Positions 21,340-32,084 of a stretch of 64,000 nt of DNA are shown here, in pieces. The stretch covers positions 273,328,900 to 273,392,899 of the forward strand of contig CM056993.1 in assembly GCA_029891345.1 (NCBI GenBank), written 5' to 3'. The translations under genes and the position numbers were made by a program. This DNA comes from Dryococelus australis (taxonomy: Eukaryota > Arthropoda > Insecta > Phasmatodea > Phasmatidae). The notes under the pieces were generated by a model. It saw only the letters and a program-made list of their open reading frames with translations. It was not told the DNA's origin and ran no database searches. Numbering within the stretch: position 1 is the first letter of the stretch; each line of letters begins with the position of its first letter.

Positions 21340-21560
21340 GAGGGCGTTCAGCAACTAGGCATTCAGTGCCCACGGGAGGGAACAAGGTAATATAGGGCTG
21401 GAGCAGCGAGTGAATGTAGAGGAAGAGCAAAAGGGAGTAACCAGAGAAAACTCGTCGGCAGCGTCCGCTGTGGTTTTGCATGCGAAAGCTCAGATGATTC
21501 TCGGCGGGAAGCAATCCTGTACTGCTGTGGCGGTAACAGGATGTGCTATCACCGCGGCCG
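21340..21560 (-). mobile_element. tRNA-derived SINE, strongly decayed copy (minus strand)
   Basis: Only the order of landmarks survives on the minus strand (GGAGCAGCGAGTGAATG, GAGAAAACTCGTCGGCAGCG, then TCTCGGCGGGAAGCAAT). Assigned with caution. Confidence 0.4.
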
Positions 21561-21667
21561 ACGTCAATAAAGTGAAATTGAATTGATGGAAAGTTAGCTG
21601 CAGCTGGCACATTTCTACATCCTAGGAATAACAACGTGCTATTAGTATTGGCCTACTTTTCTTTGTA

Positions 21668-21883
21668 AAGGCTGTTCACGTAAAATTGAGCACTTTTGGA
21701 ATTAACCTTAGCAAAATGTCACTGCTCCTATCTGCGCATATTTTAACGTGCGCAATGAGTGATATGCGCCCATTAAAGTTAATAACTGTGGGGGAAAACT
21801 AGTTCCGTATAATAACGTCATATAAAGAGTTTAAAGTAAAGCAGGGCTTCAAAAGAGCTCATTTTACCGTGAAAAGCCTACAA
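21668..21883 (+). mobile_element. short TIR-family element with internal deletion
   Basis: Starts AGGCTGTTCACGTAAAATTGAGC and ends GAGCTCATTTTACCGTGAAAAGCCT only about 215 bp later. The first half matches the long copies up to the AAGTTAATAACTG block and then jumps to GCAGGGCTTC, an internal deletion derivative. Confidence 0.75.
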
Positions 21884-21889
21884 TAAAAT

Positions 21890-23179
21890 TATTGCGAGAT
21901 CACTTTACTACTCTGATTGTGTGAGTTTCCGAAATAACTTGCCTCTCGTTGGACCGATTCCGATAAAACTTCATTTTTAATTAGTTAACTAATTTTTGCC
22001 AAGAAATATTGATTTTTTTTATCTAAATTGGTACAATAAAATAATTGTGCTACTTCACTTAGGCATTAAATTATAATGTCTGCAATAAATCTGAAATAAC
22101 TAAAGAAAAATTTTTTATTTTTTATTTTCTTAAATACTTCACATAACACTTACTGCTGGTATGAACTTTGCACATCAACATGTTTAATATATTACTACTT
22201 CGCATGATTAATTTAAATTTATGTATTTTAAAATTAACACTTACCTATTTGTGAAACTGAATCATTAAAAAAAAAAAAAACAGAACTTTTTTAGTCAGGA
22301 ATTTTATAAACATTAGAAATTTAATTGAATCCTTAGTATCTTAGTCTACAGTAGCTAAGAAATTACACATTGCATAGAAAATAATGCCACAAAATTCCGC
22401 CGTACAATTCTGCAAAAGGGTAGCCAAAAACATTTATTAATGAGTTAAGGCGTCCCAGATTTTAAATGAATCTAAATAAATAACTATCTCTCTTGACGAT
22501 TTTGGGTTATATTTGATATATCAGAGACTTATATTTTGTGATTAAAATTAATTATGACTAATATTTGTTAACAAACACTAGTACCTAACTGATACTATTA
22601 ACCACAATAATTCGGATAATATGCATCATTTCAAAACCACGCACTGGAAAATTAAATAAAGAAAGAAATAAAAAACTATGTTTTCAATATTGTACTTTTG
22701 CATCGTATTACAAGCCTAGCGCTTCAAATATAGCCACCTGTAGTAATTGCTTTATTTTTTCTTAGTAATACATTTATTATTCGTTCCATATTACTGGGCG
22801 TGAATTTTTCACAATTATTTTGTATTATTTTTCCATTTGAGTTTTTTTTTATCATGCCCTGTAATGATATTCTAATGTTTAGTTAAAATACTTTGTTTCA
22901 CTCGCAATAGTCCACTATTTGATTTCGCGCAGGTTTAAGATTTTAAGAAGAAAATTTTCTAAATACTGAATTTTAGATATTTAGTTTGCCCCGCAGCCTA
23001 TACCTGCATATTGTCTGATCCACTACGTATGTTATGTAGTGTATAATTGTGATGCAATAAACGTAAAATAAAATGTTCGTAAAAAAAAATTTTCTGCCGA
23101 TTTAACCAAGCACTGTGATAAGGAATTAACAAACATTCACCCCGACGACAAAGTTTGATTTCATAATGTCCTTATTTCT
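21890..23179. other. AT-rich intergenic stretch, no gene recognised
   Basis: Very AT-rich with several A/T homopolymers. No coding motif or repeat family recognised. Confidence 0.5.
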
Positions 23180-23465
23180 TACATAAAAATAGCGGCGTGT
23201 AGTGGTTAGACTACTCGCCTCCCACCAATTAAGCCGGGTTCGATTCCCGGCGGGGTCACTCAAGAATTTTCGTATGTGGGAATCGTGCCGGACGATGCCG
23301 CTGGTTGGCTGGTTTTCTCGGGGATCTCCCGTTTCCCCCGCCCTTGCATTCCAGCGTTGCTCCATACTCACCTCTCTTCACCCTCATCGGCTCTCAAGAC
23401 CTCGGTGTTAAGAGCCGCCTAAATCACTCCACTCGACACCAACTACATAAAAATAATAGTGTAGT
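23180..23465 (+). mobile_element. tRNA-derived SINE, copy 4, with exact 12-bp target duplication
   Basis: SINE (23,192-23,453) flanked by perfect TACATAAAAATA repeats at 23,180-23,191 and 23,454-23,465. 5'-truncated by a few bases (starts GCGGCGTGTAGTGGTTAGAC), with B box GGTTCGATTCCC and the best-preserved body of the family (GTGGGAATCGTGCCGGACG). 262 bp long. Confidence 0.92.
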
Positions 23466-23819
23466 AAAAATTAAGCTGTGCATAATTATTACTATAGTCC
23501 ATTCAGGGTTCCTTCGGCCTTTTTGAATCAAACCTTTGAAAAGTCTCCCCATGTATGACGTGTTTAGTTATTTCCTAAATACACCCTATATCACAAGAGT
23601 TTTATACTTGTGTTCATAAAAGTTACTTTTTTTCCTGTTAAATTGAAATGTTATTCATATCTTATGTATAAATTATAATGCTTCATTGATAAATAATTTG
23701 AATAAAAAACAGGGAGAAAATAGGTATATTGGTAACGTCTAGCGAGAAATAGTTCTTATACAAATTATCATTACAACTGAGTGCGCACGAATGTGGTGCG
23801 TTGTCCCTCTGGTGTAATT

Positions 23820-23925
23820 CTCCAGTATTTTCAAGCTTAGTTTGCACGAGGCGGAGGAATATCCTGAAAGTAGAACTTTAGCAGGGCTTCAGAAAAGGCT
23901 GAAGTAACCGTGAACGGATTATAAC
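23820..23925 (+). mobile_element. 3' end fragment of the TIR family
   Basis: GTAGAACTTTAGCAGGGCTTCAGAAAAGGCTG followed by a diverged terminus (AAGTAACCGTGAACGG). Confidence 0.6.
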
Positions 23926-23929
23926 GTGT

Positions 23930-24730
23930 ACCTGAAAGTATTATTTATAAATCTAAGTACTAGAAAGGCATGAAATGCCATGACATTTACCATTCATAAA
24001 CACATTTCAGATAATCGAGTTATCATGCTACAGCTTTGACGATAGTCTATTTTGTACCAAATAGCAAGGGGAAATTACGAATAGACGTTCGATTGAAAGG
24101 GGCTTCTTTAAATTGGTCTGCCTGTAAGTCGAACTCTTACTTATGGAAAGTAAGTGACTCTTCTTCGTCATAGCCAGTGACTAAGGTAACACGTGCTTGA
24201 AAGCGCACTTAGTGAGTCAGATTAGGTTGCGTCAGTGGGCCGAGCTCAGCCCGAGGGGTACAGACATGAGGCTGACCGTTCCAGGAAAGGTGCTGACTGG
24301 ATAGCACACAACGCCTTAGCATTTTGTAATGTGGGCATCCGCCACTACGCGGTGCCACTAGACACTAATGGAAACATTGTCTTATCCTTTAATAGCGCTA
24401 CAGTCAGTCTTGGTCTTTTAGCTTGTGGTGGGGGAAATGTGTTCTGACAAAACCGAGATTGAATCGTCATTCATCAGATTAGCAAGAGAGAAATAATTTC
24501 AGTGTGTTTAAACGAGTTCTACCTATAAATAAATTACACGAAGGACTCATCGAATCGCAAATTTCAAACGAACACAACTACGTGAATAACATCTGGTGTC
24601 GACAAGTGCTAAACGATCACAATTACGTGACTCTCCAGGTGTTTAAAATGAATTAATTAATTAGTCAACGAAGCAAAAAAAATGTCGCTATAAATTAAAC
24701 GGCAGTCTTCCTAAACACAAGACATATGAA
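23930..24730. other. intergenic, no gene recognised
   Basis: Contains a GC-richer patch at 24,220-24,440 with a 70-codon frame that shows no domain. No repeat recognised. Confidence 0.45.
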
Positions 24731-24734
24731 AAAT

Positions 24735-24836
24735 GTGACACCAAATATGGTAGAAGGACAATATGGGAAACTGAGGCATTTTAACATTGTCAATATGCGA
24801 GACACGCTACAACAGCGCTCCTAGCGGCTTATACTG
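24735..24836 (+). repeat. arm of a dispersed inverted repeat pair (partner 29,703-29,790)
   Basis: GTGACACCAAATATGGTAGAAGGACAATATGGGAAA ... ATGCGAGACACGC ... AGCGCTCCTAGCGG matches the reverse complement of 29,703-29,790 (AATGGTAGAATGACAATATGGG ... ATGCGAGACACCG ... AGCGCTCCTAGTGG). Confidence 0.7.
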
Positions 24837-24839
24837 ACG

Positions 24840-27800
24840 AATACCGGGGAAATTCAAATTTACATGGAACGGCATGCGCGATTAAGTGCAGTTGTCTCGT
24901 AGTATTAAAACGTGTTGTTTTGCCGAATATAATATAATAGTAGCTCATTCATATTACTATGCTGTATTTAAAAATGTACTTAAAGCATAAATATTGTCAC
25001 TTGAAACAAGGCCTATCAGTTTTAACAGAATCAATTCACTGGGCACAGACGTAGATACTGCAAGTTACAAAGGACAAATGTTTGATCAATTATAAGTAAG
25101 AGAATGGAATGCTAAACGGTATTTCATTTGTAAGATACATAACCGACTGTATTCAATAAATTCTTGAAAATGGAGCTGTCACCAAACTTAAATTAATGCA
25201 AAAAAATCAGGAATGAACATAAGCAAAAATTTTTTTGGACAACAAAATCTCCACAACTTATCTGTGTTTAACTAACACAAGATTAATTAAAAGTAGTTCT
25301 ACTACAGTTAGTGATTTAACATTGTGGCTTTTATTAGCTCTATAAGCAGTAACATTTAGTAGATATTTAAGATTAATCTCGCAACCAAATAAGTTGCCGA
25401 AATATTAACTTACTGATTTTTGAAGCTATTATCATTAAATTAGCAACAAAATAAATTGTTCACAAATTTCTATTCCAAACAGATATGGTTTTTGTTCTGC
25501 TTTCTTCGTTCGTAGAAGGTATATTTTGATTGGAAATACATTTTCAAGAGGGAAAAATTTTGGGGAAATAAATTTTTACGTGATAAAAATATATACTGAA
25601 TTATTGTTTAAGTTTTAATTTCCTTAATTTACCACCAAGATAAACAAACACATATCCAGCGCGTTGCATTTTATTTCAAAGTGCGCATTCGTGTCTACAG
25701 AATCTGGTCAGAGGGCGGTGGCCCATCTGTCCACCAGTCGAAAGTTAAAGTTTGAGATATATTTGACGGATAAAAAAAATTTCCCTGCGGTTGGTCGAAG
25801 ATCACATGACCGCCTGACGGGTGCGACGGATGGTTGCGAGTCCACCTTTACACATACAAATCATTTTTGTCGTGCAGTTATGCCACAACTACACTGCTTC
25901 AAGTGAAACACAAGCAGCTATGGTTAAACCACTGACAGACATGCTTTAACGATAACTAACAAAGAGTTCAAACCAAGTATCTATCGCCTCCTCCTCGCGC
26001 TCATTTCCAAATGCTAGTTTCATAGACACTAATTGATCACTTCATCATTTAGCAGGTTTTTATAAATTATGGTAATCTGCTCACCTCGCTCCTTTTAAAA
26101 TGTTTTATTTCTACGTATTTATGTAAAAAGAAACAGACACACCCAAACATACCACATATAGTAAGACTGTGTTCAAAGTTATCATTTAGTAAAATAGTAT
26201 TTTAACATGTAGTAGCTTTCAGTTCAGATGCTATTAAGTCACTTGTTCATAAGTGGTTACGATTGAGTAATTTAGCATTTTAATAAGTATCGTTCAATAG
26301 TAAAATACCAAACATGTCATTATTTTACTTGACTAATTCAGGTCACGTTACTTCTTAGAAAACTATCTCGATGACTATAGAGAGTACCCCAATTAAATTT
26401 CGTTGAACTATTGAGTTTGATCCTTACTTTGACCACCATACAAGGTTTGTTCATATAGTACATACATGCATTGGAACACAACTTCCTACTAAGACATCCA
26501 TTTTCTTGGATAGTGTAGATAATTCATGGAGAAAGCAGCAACATTGACTGCAAAATGCTTACAGCTTTCAAAAACGCAATGGTACTTCTATACCAAATAT
26601 AAAAATGAACCACCGCCTCTGATATCATGCCACTTTTATCAACCATTTCCCCCCTTTACTTCTGACATTTACGCAGTACAGCTGGCGCTGGGAAGAAAAT
26701 GCAATTGGTCAAAATATTTGATAGTACATACTAACATATGTACTCAAGCCATTCAGCTAATTTACTTCACCTCTCAAGTTTTGCATGCATTAGGCACATT
26801 TAATTGTGTAATCCACTTTCAATAATAAAGCTTATTTCCAAATTGACAGGAATCCAAATAATTTTATAACATTAGATCATCATGAACAAGTCACTTCTAA
26901 TAACCAACCTGAATACATGCTTTTTACACTAAATTTTACGACAGATTTTCATATGCTTCATGGCGAGAAGAATGGAAAATATGTTGCAGAATTCAAAAGC
27001 AGCTGAATTGAAAATAACTTACATTGGTCATGATTTTAACGTACTTTCTGTTCAAATGCATGGCACTTGTTATTGTAATGCAATTTGCAAGTCCTCTCTC
27101 CAATGCTGTAATCACCACAAACAAAACTGTGTAAATAGGTTAACTGATCAAAAGAAATGTGTGCATATCACTATAAGTGACTTACCTTCATTGCAGAATG
27201 TGGCAAAATAATAAATTGTAAAACACCTAATTTAAGTTAATACTATAGGCGTATGCACAAAGTTAAAATACTGAGTACTTCAGGGAGTAAATAAGAGGAA
27301 GTGAAATTTAAAAAAAAAAATCCTTTTTTAATTTGTAAAAAAATTTCTAATCAATACCGCTGAAATGTAACGATAACTCTCAGGAGTGAAATATTATTGT
27401 TTGAAAGTTTTGTATACAGTTGTGTAAACAAATGTGAGTATGAGGAGGAGAGGGGGGATGTTGCTACTACTTTTGATTGGTTTCGACGGTAACCCTCACT
27501 CGACAGCTCGTTCACACTCTGCAATATATACACTGACTTGCCAACTGTAGGCAACATGATGACACCTCCACTGCTGAAATTAAAGTGTCTGATGTGTGGT
27601 GTCAGTACATGGTGTTTAGCACACAGAATGAACTTTGATGTACTGGCTGGAGAAGAATTATTCTCACCACCAAAAGCTGTACTCAACAACTCTCCACTCA
27701 TTCAAATGAAAATTACTTGCAAACTCAGTATGTAGAGAAATTAAAATATTTGCACAGTAAAACAGTACTGATACGTAGACCTTTGGGTGTGTAAATTGTA

Positions 27801-28150
27801 AGCGAATACCTACAAAGGAAACTATTGCATTTTTCATTCCGCTGTTTCTTCAATAAATCAGTGAAAATATTTGGTAGTTGGTGTGAACATAACCCAAATA
27901 ACATACAAATTAATATTTAAATGCATAGTTTCCCAACTGTAAATAATAACATTCCAAAGTATGAAAATAACTGAAAAGTACATAAACAATACGGATATGT
28001 ACACAAACAAAATAAATATGCTGAAAACTGGGTAATTCTTAAGAATAGAGGCTTTTCTAAAAGAAAAAATTCATATAGTGGTATAATTCCACTTTAGTAA
28101 TTACACAGAACACGTATTTACTGGGGGGCATGAACATTTGACCAATAGAA
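24840..28150. other. AT-rich stretch between the inverted repeats, no gene recognised
   Basis: Frames up to about 115 codons occur (27,351-27,701 minus, 26,526-26,825 plus) but none shows a domain, signal or codon pattern I can support. Nothing else recognised. Confidence 0.45.
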
Positions 28151-28159
28151 ACCCCAAAA

Positions 28160-28540
28160 GCTATAGTGTGGATGGCTATGAAGATCAAGGAAATTGTGGG
28201 GTAAAATGGGTGAAAAATTTGTAAATAATATGATATTTATTTATGAAAATACATTAAATTGCAAAAAAAAAAAAAAAACAACTGAACCAAACATTCACTA
28301 AATAGACAATATTACCAATACAACCTACAAATACGATAATGGGGAGGGTTATGAAGGCCTGGGAAATTGTGGGGTAAAAAAATACAAAATATGTATATTT
28401 TCATTATAAACTTTTACCCCTCAATTTCCCTCGACTTCATAGCTCTCCCTCCCCACCATCGTATTTCTCAATTGTATTCGTAACATTGTCAATTTAGGTA
28501 ATGTTTAGTTCAATCTATTTGCAAATTAAATATGTTTTCA
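28160..28540. repeat. foldback: inverted repeat arms of about 125 bp with 25-bp loop
   Basis: 28,262-28,385 (AACTGAACCAAACATT ... AATACGATAATGGGGAGGG ... GGAAATTGTGGGGTAAAA) pairs imperfectly with 28,411-28,535 (TTTACCCCTCAATTTCCC ... CCCTCCCCACCATCGTATT ... AATGTTTAGTTCA). A third diverged copy of the GGAAATTGTGGGGTAAAA block lies at 28,189-28,206. Confidence 0.75.
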
Positions 28541-28789
28541 TGAGACACTAATACAGTAATGTTACAAATAGTACAGAAATATGTTAAATTGCAAAACACA
28601 AACACATTATTTCTCAGTGCAAATAGGCTACACATGACAATCATTAATGGGGAAAATCCCAGCTTCACTGATGCGTAATACTGCGAGTTACCACCTAAAA
28701 AAATTTCCTGTGCCTTGAATCATTGTTTTAGGTATTTATTCCTCTGATGGCGCTGGGACTCTGACTTGGTGCATAATGTTTGGTTAATA

Positions 28790-29100
28790 CGTAAACATTG
28801 TAGGAGCGATCACTGACGCAAATATGAAAACACAGTTTTGATGAAATTAATCAATTTTATCCCTAGCTCAACTTGCTGAATTATACAAACACTTAAGAGG
28901 CCCCAACCAGTTTAATACACGAACACTGATTATGTAAACATTGTACGAGCAATCACTGACACACATATTTATGTAAACAACTTCTCTGAAGCAACCAATC
29001 AATCATATTCCTAGCTCAACTTGCTGAACTAAACACACACTTTTACAAGAGACTTCAGCCAGTTAAATATACGAATATTGAATTAGTAAACATTGTTTAC
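28790..29100 (+). repeat. tandem repeat, about 145-bp unit, two and a bit copies
   Basis: GTAAACATTGTAGGAGCGATCACTGACGC (28,791), GTAAACATTGTACGAGCAATCACTGACAC (28,934) and GTAAACATTG (29,086) start successive copies. CCTAGCTCAACTTGCTGAA occurs in both full copies. Confidence 0.8.
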
Positions 29101-29702
29101 TTTTATATTTCGAAGGTGTAGCTCCAATAAAAGCAAACCTGCACCTTTCAGGTAAAGGGCTATCAAACTTCGCAAAGCCCTTCAGTGTACAAGATTATAA
29201 ATAGCAGCTACGACACTTAAGTGACTTCGTTCTTGGTCTTGTGGAAGCAAATTTGGATTGCGAAAATCCTCTTTTCTGAAAAAGTGGGACTTGGAACACA
29301 CTATTCTCGTGTTATAAACCGCCAGTCCCTTTCTTCTTTATTACATCCAGGTCTGCACATACATTTCTGCACCCGTTACTTGCACCTAGGAAAAGACAAA
29401 ACAGTATTTAAGTAAATTAAGGTATTGTGTGAATGAAATTCTCAATAAAAATACACTTACATAATAATACTAATGGAAAAGGTTATCCACTACAGCTCGT
29501 GTACTTACCGACTTGCATTCTTTGTAAATTTTAAAAAGGACTTGCTGTAGTTTGCAACAATATAATTATTGCAGCCAAAAACTATTCACAAATATTTACT
29601 GCCATTATAAATAATCACGCAAGCTAGAACATTTAAATTAGAACGCACCCAAAATATTCAAAACTACCCATTCAATACACAGCTTATCATCGTATGAACA
29701 GT

Positions 29703-29790
29703 AAAAACCACTAGGAGCGCTGGCATCGGTGTCTCGCATTGTTTCGACTACTTTCCCATATTGTCATTCTACCATTATTTGTGACACTAC
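29703..29790 (-). repeat. arm of a dispersed inverted repeat pair (partner 24,735-24,836)
   Basis: Reverse-complement partner of the left arm, about 5 kb away. The pair could be the ends of a decayed large element or two independent insertions of one short repeat. Confidence 0.7.
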
Positions 29791-29799
29791 TTGACGCCT

Positions 29800-31630
29800 C
29801 TCGCACATACCTGACATGATTTTAAAACACGTCCGTCTGCCTGTGAGACTGGTGAGGAACTTTAGAAACTGAATCCACACGTTAGAAGAAATTAATTGAT
29901 TAATACGCGTAAAAAGGATGTTTAATATACGTCCATTCGCTCGGGAGGTCGCTGCAGCACTGACTTGGATATAGCACTTCTGTCAACTTATAATCTGCGT
30001 CGGCCTACATTTGATTATAGACTGAGGTGAAAACTCTGAAATTTTAATGACAATACAAAACAAATAATTCGAAATAAATTAAACGGCTAACGAAGACAAG
30101 TACATGAAAATTACAAAATTAATTTTAAAAACACGTAATGAAATCGCACCAGGAGCTCCCCCAAAACACATCCGTCCGCCTCGGAGGTTGATGATTGAAT
30201 GAGTCGAGCTTACGTCGAGAGTCTAACTATATATGTGGAGTGCGGCTGAGTTTAAATTTACTTGATTACACTATTCGTCCTACAACAGACAACAAAACGA
30301 TAATTAATTTTTTTTTTTAAACTTACCCTGATTTTTAATGAGAGTTTCATCATTGTAAGAAGAAGAATTAATGTTTGTAAAATAGTTGAATTTTATTTTC
30401 AATGTATAAAGTATGATTATGTTTTACCAGCAGACATCTTCGTGTTGAATCTTCAGCTGTGGTAGAAGTTGTAATCTGTTTGCTGTGACAAAATATGTTT
30501 TATTTCAAAGTTCGTTGGACTTTGCCACTGCTTGCTGCAGAGTTTTAGGGCAGCGGGAAACATTGTGGTGTGTCACTAAGAGAGCTTTCTACCTGCCTCT
30601 CAAAAAGGTATTTGTTTAAATAGATTCTTGGTTTCGTTAAATTCCCCAGGGTTCTTCAAGTTGATAGCTGGTCGACAGAGGTTTTCTGAAGATAATAGTC
30701 TGTTCCCTCTCATTTCAAATTCATTCATTCAAACGTCATACATTCTCTCCAACACTTTTTTTTTTGTTGTAATTTCCCCCTTTAAAGTTTGTTTTTGTTA
30801 TATTTCCTTAATGGAAATTTCATAAGTTATTTTTTTAATGTAAAATATTAATTTTTCTCCCTTATCAAGAAGGAAACGAGTAACTTGTAATTTTTTTCCT
30901 TGAAAGTGAGCAAACAACAAACAAATAAATAACCTGTTACCTGACTTTAAAATCTTTTTAAGTTCCAGACCTGAAAATCTTATCATCACCCATTCGTCCC
31001 AAGTTAACAAAAATTTTTCCATTTCATATCCAGTTATATACAACTACTTAATCTTCAGACACATCCCATCTCCAATCATTCACATAAAAAAATAATAAAA
31101 ATTTGTGACATTAGGAATTAACTAATAAATAATATGTCACAATATATCATTTAACATCTAAAAATTGTATTCCAAATTCTTTTTAACTAAATATTTACAA
31201 TGTTCATACAAAAATGTAATTTACAGAACCATTATTTTTTCAATCACAATTTTTATATATTAAACTAAAATGTACATAAACAATTTTTTGACATATTTTA
31301 AAACAAACACAGCAAGAGAATCAAATATATCACATTCATCTTATGAACTAAATTATCAAAATTTTTTTTAACAACAATAAAACATGTTACTAAAAACAAA
31401 ATTAGCAATTACATCAACATATATTTTTCATAGTTATGTACATTAAAAAAAAATTTATTTCTGTCTACTACAACAACTACTAGTACTACAACACCAACAA
31501 CTACTACTGATACTACAATACAAAATCTTCTTACACAGCTTACAAGAACATATATATGCACAAAAAAGATTAACAAAATATTTACAAATGTAATACAGCA
31601 ATCAGAAGATCGTCATTTTTACCTAAAACT
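29800..31630. other. AT-rich intergenic stretch, no gene recognised
   Basis: A short motif (ACRTCCGTCYGCCT and a variant) recurs near 29,829, 29,929 and 30,166. ACT/ACA trinucleotide-rich at 31,468-31,520. No coding motif. Confidence 0.45.
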
Positions 31631-31632
31631 TC

Positions 31633-31635
<3 letters not shown>

Positions 31636-31665
<30 letters not shown>

Positions 31666-31667
31666 AT
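31636..31667. repeat. (GT)n(AT)n microsatellite
   Basis: GTGTGT run followed directly by ATATAT. Confidence 0.95.
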
Positions 31668-32084
31668 TTACACACTCTTAAAGAGGTCATAATGATGCAC
31701 ATTTAAGACGTCCATTTGTCACATCCGGGGTATTTTCCACACACACACGCCAACGACATGCTTGCAGTTTCCAGTAGATGATTTGTCACACTGTGACTTT
31801 TTTCTTATTTTGTAAAATGTATCGATGACAGTTGTATTCTTGTTACATTCAGGCAAACAGATAGCAGCAGCATTGATGGTGTTGTAAGATATGTTACAAA
31901 TAGTTGTAGATATTTGTAGACTTTGAAGACATTTGTAGATAGATGTGAAGTTTGTTGTGGAATAGAAGGTGCATGTGGTGGCGGCAGATTGACGTCATTG
32001 GCGTTGTTGTAGTGGCAGTTGTGTTGTCGTGGGCGGGCTGTATTTATTGTGGTGTTGAAACTATTATAGGGAGGAAAATAAAAA

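Noticed and set aside
27351-27701. 116-codon minus-strand frame as a gene
   Set aside because: No domain, no neighbouring gene signals, AT-rich surroundings. Chance frame is likely.
28262-29095. CRISPR-like array suggested by repeats
   Set aside because: The repeats are one foldback and a ~145-bp tandem duplication, without regular short spacers, and the context is eukaryotic.
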